A stretch of 64,000 bases of DNA from Silvania hatchlandensis (GCF_025564065.1 NZ_JAMGZK010000038.1:1-64000); one strand, 5' to 3'; positions 37,463 to 47,009 are shown, counted from the stretch's first letter. Notes: generated by a model from the letters alone, not told the origin. Numbers and translations are program-made.

Positions 37463-37696
37463 TCAGAGAATAACGCCGCCTTTGGTCAGGCTATCCTGAC
37501 GGGCCTCCTGATCTTCTTTATAGTGTTTACCGTGATGAGCAATGGTATTGCGCAGGCGCTGCTGCTGGGCATAGCGATCTTCACGGCTTAACTCAGTATC
37601 TTCACTTAATTCGATCAGCAGTTCGTTCATATGGACGATCACGCTTTCGGTTACCGCCGCATCAACGCGGGCGATAACCTCCTCTAAATGTGACAT
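37463..37696 (-). CDS. ydcY: YdcY family small acidic protein (DUF2526)
   Basis: A 77-residue soluble protein matching E. coli YdcY when started at MSHLEEV; a GTG/ATG two codons earlier is less likely. The conserved core is ELSREDRYAQQQRLRN followed by TIAHHGKHYKED. Function unknown. In E. coli it neighbours ydcX, but here about 9.3 kb of other genes, including srfABC, separate it from the ydcX (ortT) orthologue. Confidence 0.9.
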   Translation of the reverse strand: MSHLEEVIARVDAAVTESVIVHMNELLIELSEDTELSREDRYAQQQRLRNTIAHHGKHYKEDQEARQDSLTKGGVIL

Positions 37697-37718
37697 TGTC
37701 ACTCCTTGCTTGTTTATT

Positions 37719-37754
37719 CCCTCTCCCCTATAGGGAGAGGGTCAGGGTGAGGGG
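37719..37754. repeat. REP-like palindromic repeat
   Basis: CCCTCTCCC-CTATA-GGGAGAGGG hairpin followed by TCAGGGTGAGGGG. This is the layout of the common short intergenic repeat of Enterobacter-like genomes, lying between ydcY and the downstream end of the convergently arranged binding-protein gene. It can fold as a terminator or mRNA-stabilising stem. Confidence 0.65.
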
Positions 37755-37771
37755 CACAGACCGCAACAGAC

Positions 37772-39373
37772 TCAGTTTAATTTTGCTTTCGAGAAATCGC
37801 TGCCCATCAGGCTGACACTATACCCGCTGACGTTGCTGCGGGTCGCGTAGAATGTTTTGCCGTTAGCCAGCGCAATCCACGGAGCCTGCTGATAGAAAAT
37901 CTCCTGCGCCTGGCCGTACAGCTTCGCGCGGGCGGCCGGGTCGCTGGTCAGCTTCGCTTTTTCAACCAGATCGTTGTACCCCTTGTCACACCAGCGTGCG
38001 GCATTGGAGCCGGTTTTGATGCTGTTGCAGCCCAGCAGGACATCGGCAAAGTTATCCGGGTCACCGTTATCAGACATCCAGCCAAACAGCGCGCTGTCGT
38101 GCTCGCCTTTACGCATGCCGGACAGGTACTCGCCCCACTCGTACGAGACGATTTTCGCCTTGATACCCACTTTCGCCCAGTCGTTCTGGATCATCTCGGC
38201 AATGCGACGTGAGTTGGGGTTATAAGGACGTTGCACCGGCATCGACCACAGGGTCACTTCCGCGCCCTGCTCCAGCCCTGCCTGCTTCAGCAGCGCTTTA
38301 GCTTTTTCCGGATCGTAGCCGTAGTCCTTCAGATCTTTGTTAAAGCCCATCATGTTTGGCGGGATCGGCGATTTTGCCACTGTACCGGAGCCCATAAAGA
38401 CCGCATTAACGATCGCCGTTTTATCGGTGGCGTAGTTCAGAGCCTGACGCACCAGCACGTTATCAAACGGTTTTTTCTCGGTGTTAAACGCCAGATAGCC
38501 GACGTTCAGCGCATCGACCTTGTGCAGGGTCAGATCTTTGTTTTTCTTAATAACCTCGAACTGCACCGGTGAAGGTGCCGGGATAATCTGGCATTCGTTA
38601 GTTTGCAGCTTCGCCAGACGGGTTTCGACGTTCGGGGTAATGGCGAAAATCAGGTGCTTGATTGCCACCTCACCGTCCCAGTAGTTGGGGTTCGCCAGAT
38701 AACGGATCTGCGAATCGACTTTATACTGCTGGAGCACGTACGGCCCGGTGCCAATCGGCCAGGTATCGACGTTCTCCGGGGTGCCTTTTTTCAGCATCGC
38801 GTCGGCATATTCCGCCGACAGGATCGAGGCGAAATCCATCCCCCAGTCGGCGAGGAACGCTGCATTTGGTTCGCTCAGGACAAACTGGACGTGGGTGTCA
38901 TCGATCTTCTTCACCTCCTGGATCAGTTTATCCAGGCCAACGTCGTTGAAGTACTCGTAATTACCCTGGGAGACATTGTGATACGGATGCTTAGGGTCTT
39001 TCTGACGCAGCACCGAGAAAATAACGTCATCGGCATTTAAATCGCGGGTCGGTTTGAAGAATTTATTGCTGTTGAACTTCACCCCTTTACGCAGGGCAAA
39101 GGTATAGGTTTTGCCGTCCGGGGAGATGGTCCAGGATTCCGCCAGCGACGGCACCGGGGTGTTTTTCACCGGGTCGAAGTTAATCAGGCGGTTATACAGC
39201 ACCTGCGAGCTGGCGACAAAACTTGGACCGGAGCTGGCGATCTGCGGGTTAAAGGACTCCGGCGACGCTTCGGAACAGTAAACAAGCGTGTCGTTGTTAG
39301 CCGCCCATGCGGCACTTGCCGGTAATAGCGCGGTTAACGCCAGCGCGAGGAGTGTTTTCCCTGTAGACATCAT
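37772..39373 (-). CDS. Dipeptide/oligopeptide-type ABC transporter periplasmic binding protein
   Basis: A 533-residue SBP_bac_5 protein resembling DppA. The start at 39373 (two adjacent Met codons after AAAGGG) opens a signal peptide ending ASAAWA; the longer frame adds non-signal sequence. The lobe landmarks are LAESWTISPDGKTYTFALRKGVKF and GTGPYVLQQYKVDSQIRYLANPNYWDG, and the cysteine pair expected of DppA-like proteins is present (LLGCNS and RWCD). No permease or ATPase genes follow, so it probably feeds a Dpp- or Opp-type permease encoded elsewhere. It is divergent from srfA with about 280 bp between. Confidence 0.9.
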   Translation of the reverse strand: MMSTGKTLLALALTALLPASAAWAANNDTLVYCSEASPESFNPQIASSGPSFVASSQVLYNRLINFDPVKNTPVPSLAESWTISPDGKTYTFALRKGVKFNSNKFFKPTRDLNADDVIFSVLRQKDPKHPYHNVSQGNYEYFNDVGLDKLIQEVKKIDDTHVQFVLSEPNAAFLADWGMDFASILSAEYADAMLKKGTPENVDTWPIGTGPYVLQQYKVDSQIRYLANPNYWDGEVAIKHLIFAITPNVETRLAKLQTNECQIIPAPSPVQFEVIKKNKDLTLHKVDALNVGYLAFNTEKKPFDNVLVRQALNYATDKTAIVNAVFMGSGTVAKSPIPPNMMGFNKDLKDYGYDPEKAKALLKQAGLEQGAEVTLWSMPVQRPYNPNSRRIAEMIQNDWAKVGIKAKIVSYEWGEYLSGMRKGEHDSALFGWMSDNGDPDNFADVLLGCNSIKTGSNAARWCDKGYNDLVEKAKLTSDPAARAKLYGQAQEIFYQQAPWIALANGKTFYATRSNVSGYSVSLMGSDFSKAKLN

Positions 39374-39651
39374 TATTACCCTTTCGGATTTATTATAGTG
39401 AACCGTAATAACAGCACAGCACTTCCTTGCTGGCAAATAACGAAAACCTCTCAGGTTATTCTAAAGCAGTTATTTTCGCTGGTTTTCCCGCCAATTGCCG
39501 GAGAGTGATTTGCCTTAAGTCCCATTCTGCGTCAAGCACTTTCCTGCGCCTCAATGGCGTAAGAAATCGCCCCTTTTGCCGTTTCTTCTGCCGTTTGCTT
39601 GCGCGCGGACTGCGTAAAGTAGACGCGTGAAGAAGTCTATGGGACCAAATC

Positions 39652-40989
39652 GTGGCAAAAACTCTTTTACGCAGCGGTAATCTGGATGATTTTCAGGCCG
39701 TTGGCGGCGGCGGACAGGCCGTTTTTGAATCTGCATTGCAAATCCGTGAGGCCCTGCGCCTGCGCAAACAACAGTCTATCGTCGACAGTCTGGCGATCCC
39801 GCAGGTCAACGATGAAGGCGACCGGGTGGACTGGTATTCGCCGACGGAAGGCAGCGTCACCAGCTGGAATGCCGCCGATGAAGATGCGCGTTTTCGGGCA
39901 CTGCGCCTGCTGGAAAGCACCCTGTCCAGCGTCGAGTCGCTGAGTAAGAAGTCGCTCCAGTCACCAAAAACCGCGCAGCAACTGTTTGGTTCCCTGCTCT
40001 CAAAAGCCTTCCAGTTCCCTGGTGAAAACTTCCTGTTTCTGGTGGATGGCAAGCCGGTTATCACCTTCTGGGGCTTCGTTAACCTGAATGAAAACGCACG
40101 CGACGACGTGCTCGACTGCCTGCGCGAATCCCTGCGTCCGGTGGTGGTGCCTGCGCCAGTTGAGGAACCCGAGCCCGAGCCGGTACCGGAGATCGTGTTT
40201 GAAAAAGCCGACGAGCCACTGATTGCCGCCCCTGCCATGGTGCACATGACTCCTGACTCTCTGTATACCGCGCAGCCCGCACCGGTGGTTATCGCCAAAG
40301 AACCCGATCCCGAACCGATCCCACCGCCACCGGTGGCAATCAAGAAACGCCGCTTCCCGCTGTGGCCGCTGCCGGTGGCCGCGGTCGTGGTGGCCGCCGT
40401 TGCCGCCCCGCTGCTGTGGCAAAAACAGGCGCCGACCGTGGAACCGGTTAAGGTTGCTGTCGCAGCCCCGGTGGCTATCGCCCCTAAACCGCTTGCCGCT
40501 GTCGAACCACTGGCGATGAATTTACCGCTACACCAGGCCGAAGTGCGTGCCGTTAAAGCCGCAGAGCCGGTCCCGGCTGAACCTGTGGTGATTACCGCGA
40601 TCCCGAAAGAGGCGATGGTGATGGAAGCCGGTCAGGTAAAATCTGGCTCGACGCGCTTCCTCAACGGCAGCTGGCGCGTGATGCTGGACGTAACCGATCC
40701 GATAACCGGCAAGCCCCCCTCGCTGCGCTACCAGATCCAGAACAATAAAGGCATTGCCCGCGTCGTGCATGGCGACAACATCGTCTGTCGCACCGAGATT
40801 TTCTCCGGGCTGCACAGCAACGGCGAGCTGATGATTAAAACCCGCGGCAATGCCCGCTGCAGCGACGGCTCGCGCTACCCGATGCCAGAGATCACCTGTA
40901 AAGCCGGCACCAATGATGTGGCGGAATGCAGCGCGCGCTACGACGCCAACACGGTGGTTCCATTGACTTTCAGGAAGGCAGGTGCGTGA
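39652..40989 (+). CDS. srfA: SrfA-family protein, first gene of srfABC
   Basis: A 445-residue protein read from a GTG at 39652. Residues 1-165 form a globular N-terminal domain. A Pro/Glu-rich linker follows, then one hydrophobic segment near residues 236-258 (LPVAAVVVAAVAAPLLW) that should anchor it in the inner membrane, a second Pro/Ala-rich linker, and a C-terminal domain rich in conserved cysteines and aromatic residues (GSTRFLNGSWRVMLDVTD). The family name comes from Salmonella SsrB-regulated factors and the annotation 'virulence factor' is not mechanistic. It overlaps srfB by 8 bp with the start chosen for that gene. Confidence 0.88.
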   Translation: MAKTLLRSGNLDDFQAVGGGGQAVFESALQIREALRLRKQQSIVDSLAIPQVNDEGDRVDWYSPTEGSVTSWNAADEDARFRALRLLESTLSSVESLSKKSLQSPKTAQQLFGSLLSKAFQFPGENFLFLVDGKPVITFWGFVNLNENARDDVLDCLRESLRPVVVPAPVEEPEPEPVPEIVFEKADEPLIAAPAMVHMTPDSLYTAQPAPVVIAKEPDPEPIPPPPVAIKKRRFPLWPLPVAAVVVAAVAAPLLWQKQAPTVEPVKVAVAAPVAIAPKPLAAVEPLAMNLPLHQAEVRAVKAAEPVPAEPVVITAIPKEAMVMEAGQVKSGSTRFLNGSWRVMLDVTDPITGKPPSLRYQIQNNKGIARVVHGDNIVCRTEIFSGLHSNGELMIKTRGNARCSDGSRYPMPEITCKAGTNDVAECSARYDANTVVPLTFRKAGA

Positions 40990-43975
40990 TCCTATGCTGG
41001 TAAACCTTTGCGACTACAAACAGAGCGTCACGCTGATTGCGAATAGCGGCGTCCAGTTTCTTGATTTTGGCCTGACCCCACAGGATTCCGCCCAGAGCGG
41101 GCGCTTTGTGCGTAAAACCGCCAACGGCCCGCTGCTGCGCCTGGATTACGACCTGGTCAATGGCCGCTATACCCTGCCGTCCCCGACGGGCGGACAGCCG
41201 GAAGTGGTGAAGCCCGAAAGCACTATCCCGCTGCAGCAATCGCTGACGGTGCTGGATGGTGTCTGGCTGCCGATCCCCTTTTTACGCTTTAACCCGCCGC
41301 GCACCTTTGTAGAAGGTCCGGATAACTGGGCGCGAGTGCAGATCCGTAAGCTGGAGACCCCGGACAGCGCCGGGAACAGCCACCGCGTCACCCTGGCGCT
41401 CGACAGCCAGATTGCTGGCCATGCCACCAGCATCCTGTCACCGGTGGAGAACGACATTCTCAATGGCACCCGCTTTGCGCTGGCCTGGCGCGATGACGAA
41501 GTGGCGAGCTTCCTCGATCAGACATGGATTGACGGCTGGCTGCGTGAAGCCTTTACCCACTACGCCACCGGCGTGGAAAACCGGGCCGAACGCGAGCTCC
41601 AGCTGGCGATGCGCAACTTTGAGTATCAGGCGCACTGGCTCAACGTGCTGGCGCTGCTGGGCGAACAGCTTACCGTGCCGGAAGTTAAATTTGTCACCCA
41701 CACCCTCAGCACCCCGGCAATTCCGGTGGATCTGATCCTGGATGTGGGCAATACCCATACTTGTGGCGTGATCATTGAAGATCATGGCGATGCCAACGAC
41801 GGTCTGCGCCAGACCGCCGAGCTGCAGGTACGCTCCTTAAGCGAGCCGCAGTTCCTCAATGAGCCGCTGTTTACCAGCCGACTGGAGTTTTCTGAAGCCC
41901 GTTTCGGCAAGCAGCACTTCTCGGTCGAAAGCGGTCGCGAAGACGCCTTTGTCTGGCCCTCTATCGTGCGCGTCGGCGACGAAGCGCGGAAGCTGGCCAC
42001 CCAGCGTCTGGGCACCGAAGGCAACAGCGGTATCTCCAGCCCGCGCCGCTACCTGTGGGACGAAACCCCGGTGGTGCAGGACTGGCGCTTTAGCCAGATG
42101 AATGCCAAAACCCAGCGCGAACCGCTGGCCACCGCCTTCCCGCTGATGAACCTGATGAACGATGACGGGCAGCCGCTGTTCACCCTGCCGCAGGATGAGC
42201 GTCTGCCGGTCTTCTCGCCGCAGTACAGCCGCAGCACCCTGATGACCCATATGCTGTGCGAGCTGTTAGCGCAGGCGCTGGGGCAGATCAACAGCGTTGC
42301 CACCCGGTTGCGCCTGGGTTTCCCGGCCTCGCCGCGTCAGCTGCGGACCCTGATCCTGACCCTGCCGTCGGCGATGCCGAAGCAGGAGCGCGAGATCTTC
42401 CGCCGCCGGATGTTCGAAGCCATCGCCATCGTCTGGAAAGCGATGGGCTGGCACCCGCAGGATGACGACTTCTCCAGCCGTAAGCAGCAGGAAAAGAGCG
42501 TGATCCCGGTGCCGGAGATCCAGATGGAGTGGGATGAAGCCAGCTGCGGCCAGCTGGTGTGGCTATATAACGAAGCGATTTCCCACTACGGCGGCCAGAC
42601 GGAAGCCTTTTTCGCCTCTCTCGCCCGCCCGGATCGCGAGCCTGAGCCGGGCTGTCTGCCGGGTCGCGCCCTGCGCGTGGCCTCGATTGATATTGGCGGC
42701 GGCACCACCGATATGGCGATCACCCATTATCAGCTGGACGACGGCTCCGGCAGTAACGTCAAGATCACGCCGCAGCTGCTGTTCCGCGAAGGCTTTAAGG
42801 TCGCGGGCGATGATACCCTGCTGGACATCATCCAGCGCTACGTGCTGCCCGCGCTGCAAACCCAGCTGCAAAAATGCGGGATTGCCGATGCCTCGCTGCT
42901 GATGGCCTCGCTGTTTGGTGACTCCGGACGCATCGACACCCAGGCGGTATTGCGCCAGCAGACGGCGCTACAGCTGTTTATGCCCATTGGGCATGCGATC
43001 CTCGCCGCCTGGGAAGCCAGCGATATCGACGACCCGCTCGACGGGCTGCACGCCACCTTTGGCGACCTGCTGACCCGTAAGCCGACCCGCAACGTCATGA
43101 ACTATCTGCAGCAGGCTATCGAACACGCGCTGCCTGCGGGATCGGAGCCGTTCGACCTGTTTGCCGTACCGCTGCACGTCAATTTCCGCGAAATGCAGGA
43201 TGCGATGCTGGCCGGGCACTTTACGCTGGCCGCCCCGCTGCACGCTGTGGCGGAAGCGATCTCGCACTACGCCTGCGACATTCTGCTGATCACCGGGCGT
43301 CCAGGCTGTCTGCCGGGCGTTCAGGCGCTGATCCGCCACCTGCAGCCGGTGCCGGTTAGCCGAATGGTGTGGCTGGATAAATACCGCGTGCACGAGTGGT
43401 ATCCGTTCAGCCAGCAGGGCCGGATTGGCAACCCGAAATCGACAGCCGCCGTGGGCGCGATGCTCTGCAGCCTGGCGCTGGATCTGCGCCTGCCGCGCTT
43501 TAATTTTAAGGCAGCAGATATCGGCGCGTACTCCACGGTGCGCTATCTGGGCGTGCTGGATAATACGGTCAACACCCTGCGCGACGAGAACGTCTGGTAT
43601 CAGGAGATCGACCTCGACAAACCGGGGGCGAGACTGGATACCCGCCTGCACTTCCCCCTGCGCGGCAGTGTGACGCTGGGGTTCCGTCAACTGGCGAATG
43701 CCCGCTGGCCTGCCACTCCGCTCTATACCCTGAGCATTAACTCGGCCGAGCTGGCAAAATCGATCGCCGGAGACGGCGTACTGAACGTGCGCCTGCAGCT
43801 GCGCGGCGGCAGCAAGCATGAAGGCCCTGAAGCCTTCGAGTTGAGCGATGCCTGGCTACAGGACGGCACGCCGGTACCGGCCGATGCTCTGACGTTTAAA
43901 CTGAATACCCTGGCCGATCGCCGTCATAGCGGTAGCCACTACTGGATCGACAGCGGGAGCGTATACCTGAAATGA
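40982..43975 (+). CDS. srfB: SrfB-family protein with Hsp70/actin-like ATPase motifs
   Basis: A 997-residue protein when read from GTG 40982, which has a well-placed AGGAAG; ATG 40994 is the alternative (993 residues). Two phosphate-binding motifs of the actin/Hsp70/FGGY superfamily are visible: LDVGNTHTCGVI (D254) and SIDIGGGTTDMAI (D570-D577). A large insertion separates them. This suggests a nucleotide-dependent conformational machine rather than a secreted toxin. It overlaps srfA by 8 bp and srfC by 4 bp, so the three are translationally coupled. Confidence 0.9.
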   Translation: MRDPMLVNLCDYKQSVTLIANSGVQFLDFGLTPQDSAQSGRFVRKTANGPLLRLDYDLVNGRYTLPSPTGGQPEVVKPESTIPLQQSLTVLDGVWLPIPFLRFNPPRTFVEGPDNWARVQIRKLETPDSAGNSHRVTLALDSQIAGHATSILSPVENDILNGTRFALAWRDDEVASFLDQTWIDGWLREAFTHYATGVENRAERELQLAMRNFEYQAHWLNVLALLGEQLTVPEVKFVTHTLSTPAIPVDLILDVGNTHTCGVIIEDHGDANDGLRQTAELQVRSLSEPQFLNEPLFTSRLEFSEARFGKQHFSVESGREDAFVWPSIVRVGDEARKLATQRLGTEGNSGISSPRRYLWDETPVVQDWRFSQMNAKTQREPLATAFPLMNLMNDDGQPLFTLPQDERLPVFSPQYSRSTLMTHMLCELLAQALGQINSVATRLRLGFPASPRQLRTLILTLPSAMPKQEREIFRRRMFEAIAIVWKAMGWHPQDDDFSSRKQQEKSVIPVPEIQMEWDEASCGQLVWLYNEAISHYGGQTEAFFASLARPDREPEPGCLPGRALRVASIDIGGGTTDMAITHYQLDDGSGSNVKITPQLLFREGFKVAGDDTLLDIIQRYVLPALQTQLQKCGIADASLLMASLFGDSGRIDTQAVLRQQTALQLFMPIGHAILAAWEASDIDDPLDGLHATFGDLLTRKPTRNVMNYLQQAIEHALPAGSEPFDLFAVPLHVNFREMQDAMLAGHFTLAAPLHAVAEAISHYACDILLITGRPGCLPGVQALIRHLQPVPVSRMVWLDKYRVHEWYPFSQQGRIGNPKSTAAVGAMLCSLALDLRLPRFNFKAADIGAYSTVRYLGVLDNTVNTLRDENVWYQEIDLDKPGARLDTRLHFPLRGSVTLGFRQLANARWPATPLYTLSINSAELAKSIAGDGVLNVRLQLRGGSKHEGPEAFELSDAWLQDGTPVPADALTFKLNTLADRRHSGSHYWIDSGSVYLK

Positions 43976-46134
43976 CAGCCACGACGACCACCACCCAGGC
44001 GTTAATCGGGTGGATCAACGCGACGCGCCAGCACGCACCGATCCTGGATAATGATGCCGATGCGCTGCTCGCCCGGCTGGCGGCAGCACAAGCCCGCGAA
44101 GGTGCCATCGAACGTGCCTTGAGCACAGACAGCACCATCGGGCTATACGGCTATTCTCAGGCGGCAAAAGCCCACCTGCTCGCAACGCTGTGCGGCAGCG
44201 GCAATAGCCGGATGAACGTCATTATCGGCCAGCGGACCTTCGACTATTTTTCGCATATCAACCCGGGCCACGCGCTCAGCAATATGGCACTGCGCTTCAG
44301 CCCGAACGTGGCAGACGCCATCGACGACGCATTTCCGCTGCGCCTGAGCCTGCTGACCGAAGCCGAGCTGGTGCAGGTGTTTCTGGCCCAGGCGACCGTC
44401 CCGGCAGTGGATAAAGCGGTTATCGAGGCGCGACTGGAGAAATGGCGCGCCCTGCGCCAGTCCCAGAGCGTACCGGGGATCACCGCCGCCGACGTGGGAA
44501 CTATCGCCAACTACTGGCGCGATACGGTTCCTTCTTCTGCCCAGCAGATGGACGATGCCCTGTGGCATCAGTTCGCCCTGCTGCTGCCGTCGCTGGATCT
44601 GAGTACCCGCGCAAGCTGTTGGTCGCTGCTGTGGGGTGAGCAGCAGGAGCTGACCCAGCAGTGGCTGAAGCTGGCGCATATTCTGCATCAAACCAGCCAT
44701 GCACAAGAGCTTGCCGCACCGCTGAGCCTGCTGGTGGATAATTTTGGCCTGCCGACCGAAGGCTTCCTGACCCGGGGTGATATCGCCCTGCAGGATGTGC
44801 AGCAGGCGGTGCTGCACCCGCTGCACAACGGCAAGCTGCTTAACGCCATCAGCATTCCGCTGGACGTGTTGGCGCTGCTGACCCGAGAGCTGGTTCTGCC
44901 CGTCGAGAGCGCGGCGCTGGATCGGGTGGATATCATTGATATCCCCGTCCCGTCGGCGCAGCCTGAACTCCCGCTGGCACAGGCGAAACAGCAGTGGTTG
45001 CTGGAGCACTATCGCCAGCAACTGCAGCCCGACGTGCTGGTTCTCTGCAACGCTACCGCCCACCATAATCAAACGGCTAAGACGGCAAAAACGCTGCTGA
45101 ACTGGGTGAAAGAGACCCAGCCGGGCGACGACGCAGCCCTGCCAGGGCTGGTGTGGGCGATTACGCCGCAGGATGCACGCTTCACCACCCGCGCCAACCT
45201 TGATGAAGCCGTGCAACAGTTGCTGGGCAAACCGGGCCAGCGCTGGGGCACCCTGCAGGCGCTGGACAGCAGCAGTATGCAACGGGTGATCGAATGGCTG
45301 TCGCAGGCCACGCTTTCGACCCAGCGTCAGACGCGCTTGATGGCGTTACGCCGGGCGCATCAGCGCGAACTGCGCCAGCTAATGCAGGGGTATCTGGCCC
45401 CTCTCGCGCAGGATACATCCGCCCAGCGCAGCACCGCAGAGGCCATGGTGCGTGCTTTACAAGGCAGCGCTGCCCGTCACGGCGAGCTGCTGGAAGGTTT
45501 ACTCCCGCCGCTGAGCGCCTTCGAAACGTTGCTCACCGTGCAGCAGCCGCGCGAGGAGCAGGTTAACGGGCTGTTTACCGAGAGTATCGATCTGTTTGCC
45601 GACAGCGCCCAGGAGAGCAATGAGCGCTGGCAGCCGAAAGACAAGGCGCGTCTGGCCCATACCCTGTGGCTTAACCACCTGCGCCAGTGGGGCCGTGACA
45701 ACGCCATCGCCGGCCGTCTGGGGCTGGAGAGCGCCGTGCTGCAACACATTGCTGATGTGCTGATTGTCAGCAGCTATCGCCTGGATCTGCCCGCACAGCT
45801 GAAAAAAATTGTCGATGCCGACAAGAGCAGTGCTGCCCAGCTTCATGCTGCCCTCGGCAACTTTGTCGGCTGGGTCGGCTATGCGGATGTCCCTGCCGCC
45901 GCGCGTCCCGCCAGCAGGATCCGCAAAGGCCAGCCGGTATTTGTGACCCCAGTAGTCAACAGCAGTGCTCCACGCCTGACCCGGCTGGGCGAACAGCCGG
46001 TGCATGCGGCCACAGCCTATGTGTACGACTGGCTGGTGGCGCTGTACACCCAGGCGATTGAGAACGTTGGCTACCAGCATCCGCATGACGTGACGCTGGA
46101 CGATCGTCAGCGGCTGAAAGCTATCCTGCAATAA
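43972..46134 (+). CDS. srfC: SrfC-family protein with degenerate P-loop, dynamin-like by appearance
   Basis: A 720-residue protein. Near the N-terminus the segment TIGLYGYSQAAKAHLL sits where SrfC relatives have a P-loop, but it reads G60-x4-A65-K66-A67, lacking the second glycine and the Ser/Thr of Walker A. Further on, VDIIDIPVPS (near residue 324) resembles a decayed switch-II DxPG. Long amphipathic helices fill the middle and C-terminal part, as in dynamin-like GTPases. Family assignment is confident; nucleotide binding is doubtful. It ends the srfABC operon and is followed by a GC-rich hairpin. Confidence 0.88.
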   Translation: MTATTTTTQALIGWINATRQHAPILDNDADALLARLAAAQAREGAIERALSTDSTIGLYGYSQAAKAHLLATLCGSGNSRMNVIIGQRTFDYFSHINPGHALSNMALRFSPNVADAIDDAFPLRLSLLTEAELVQVFLAQATVPAVDKAVIEARLEKWRALRQSQSVPGITAADVGTIANYWRDTVPSSAQQMDDALWHQFALLLPSLDLSTRASCWSLLWGEQQELTQQWLKLAHILHQTSHAQELAAPLSLLVDNFGLPTEGFLTRGDIALQDVQQAVLHPLHNGKLLNAISIPLDVLALLTRELVLPVESAALDRVDIIDIPVPSAQPELPLAQAKQQWLLEHYRQQLQPDVLVLCNATAHHNQTAKTAKTLLNWVKETQPGDDAALPGLVWAITPQDARFTTRANLDEAVQQLLGKPGQRWGTLQALDSSSMQRVIEWLSQATLSTQRQTRLMALRRAHQRELRQLMQGYLAPLAQDTSAQRSTAEAMVRALQGSAARHGELLEGLLPPLSAFETLLTVQQPREEQVNGLFTESIDLFADSAQESNERWQPKDKARLAHTLWLNHLRQWGRDNAIAGRLGLESAVLQHIADVLIVSSYRLDLPAQLKKIVDADKSSAAQLHAALGNFVGWVGYADVPAAARPASRIRKGQPVFVTPVVNSSAPRLTRLGEQPVHAATAYVYDWLVALYTQAIENVGYQHPHDVTLDDRQRLKAILQ

Positions 46135-46142
46135 ACGCTTTT

Positions 46143-46166
46143 GCGGCCCGCATTCCCGCGGGCCGC
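46143..46166. terminator. Hairpin between srfC and the convergent hydrolase gene
   Basis: Nine-base-pair perfect GC-rich stem GCGGCCCGC / GCGGGCCGC with ATTCCC loop, 8 bases after the srfC stop. The following tract is only weakly T-rich. Confidence 0.6.
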
Positions 46167-46924
46167 TACTTCTGCTGAATGCAGTCTGACAACGCCTTCG
46201 CCAGCGCCGAGGGGTTCTCCCATGACATGGCATGACCCGCATCCGCAACGATCTTCACCTCAATACCCTGCATCCGCATCGCGTCCACATCGGCATCGGG
46301 CAGCGAAAGCGCACCAAAAATCAGCCATACCGGGCAAGGCAGTTGCACAAAGCGTTCACGCCAGCTGGGCTGGACACCCTTGACCAGGCTGGTTGCACCT
46401 CGCCAGACAGCCCAGGGGGCATTGCTCTGCAGGCACCCTTTCCAGTTTGAGGTTTCGGCCTCCAGCATGGCGGGATAACCGGTTTCGACAAAATCATCTT
46501 CCGTCTGGGCGGCAATATTCCGGCTGAACGCACCACCCCCGGCATGAAAATTGGGTTCCGAGACGATCAGCCCCCGCAAACGACGTCCGGCCAACGCGGC
46601 CGCTTCGATAGCGATGCTGCCGCCCATGCTGTGCCCGTACAGCCAGAACGCCGGGATGGCCAGATGATCGAGCAGCTCGAGTACGACCTGCGCCTGAGCA
46701 GAGGTCTGATAGCTATATGAGGTGGGTTTATCGCTGTAGCCGCTGCCGGGAAGATCGATAAGAATGGCCCGACGGCCACCGAACTGGGGATCGCAGACAA
46801 TAAGAGGGTATTCGTAAGAAGAGGCGCAGCCGAGGCCATGGATAAACACCAGTGGTTCGCCGTGTCCGGGCAGTTCCTGCCAGCGCGCCGTGCAGCGGGC
46901 CTGTTGCGAATAAAAGCTGTTCAT
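46166..46924 (-). CDS. Alpha/beta hydrolase fold protein
   Basis: A 252-residue single-domain hydrolase from ATG 46924, preceded by AAGGAG. The oxyanion region is VFIHGLGCASS, the nucleophile elbow GHSMGG (Ser near residue 98), and the catalytic histidine AGHAMSWENP near residue 232. A cap segment lies between. The substrate cannot be told from sequence; lipase, esterase and lactonase roles are all possible. A near-consensus LexA box lies 19 bp upstream of the start, implying DNA-damage control. It is convergent with srfC. Confidence 0.87.
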   Translation of the reverse strand: MNSFYSQQARCTARWQELPGHGEPLVFIHGLGCASSYEYPLIVCDPQFGGRRAILIDLPGSGYSDKPTSYSYQTSAQAQVVLELLDHLAIPAFWLYGHSMGGSIAIEAAALAGRRLRGLIVSEPNFHAGGGAFSRNIAAQTEDDFVETGYPAMLEAETSNWKGCLQSNAPWAVWRGATSLVKGVQPSWRERFVQLPCPVWLIFGALSLPDADVDAMRMQGIEVKIVADAGHAMSWENPSALAKALSDCIQQK

Positions 46925-46942
46925 AAGCACTCCTTTCCAGAT

Positions 46943-46962
46943 GGCTGTATATTTATACAGCC
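46943..46962. promoter_or_regulatory. LexA (SOS) box upstream of the alpha/beta hydrolase gene
   Basis: A 20-bp palindrome, GGCTGTATA-TT-TATACAGCC. Its core CTGT-N8-ACAG satisfies the LexA rule and the central eight bases differ from the consensus alternation at one position. It lies immediately upstream of the minus-strand hydrolase gene, where -10-like TATAAA is embedded in it. Confidence 0.72.
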
Positions 46963-47009
46963 CATCGTATCGGAATGCTATCCCCGAACGTTAAAACGGG
47001 AAGGCGTCT

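Noticed and set aside
37719..37754. Palindromic repeat considered as a CRISPR unit
   Set aside because: Single copy with no spacer array; layout matches a dispersed REP-like intergenic element.
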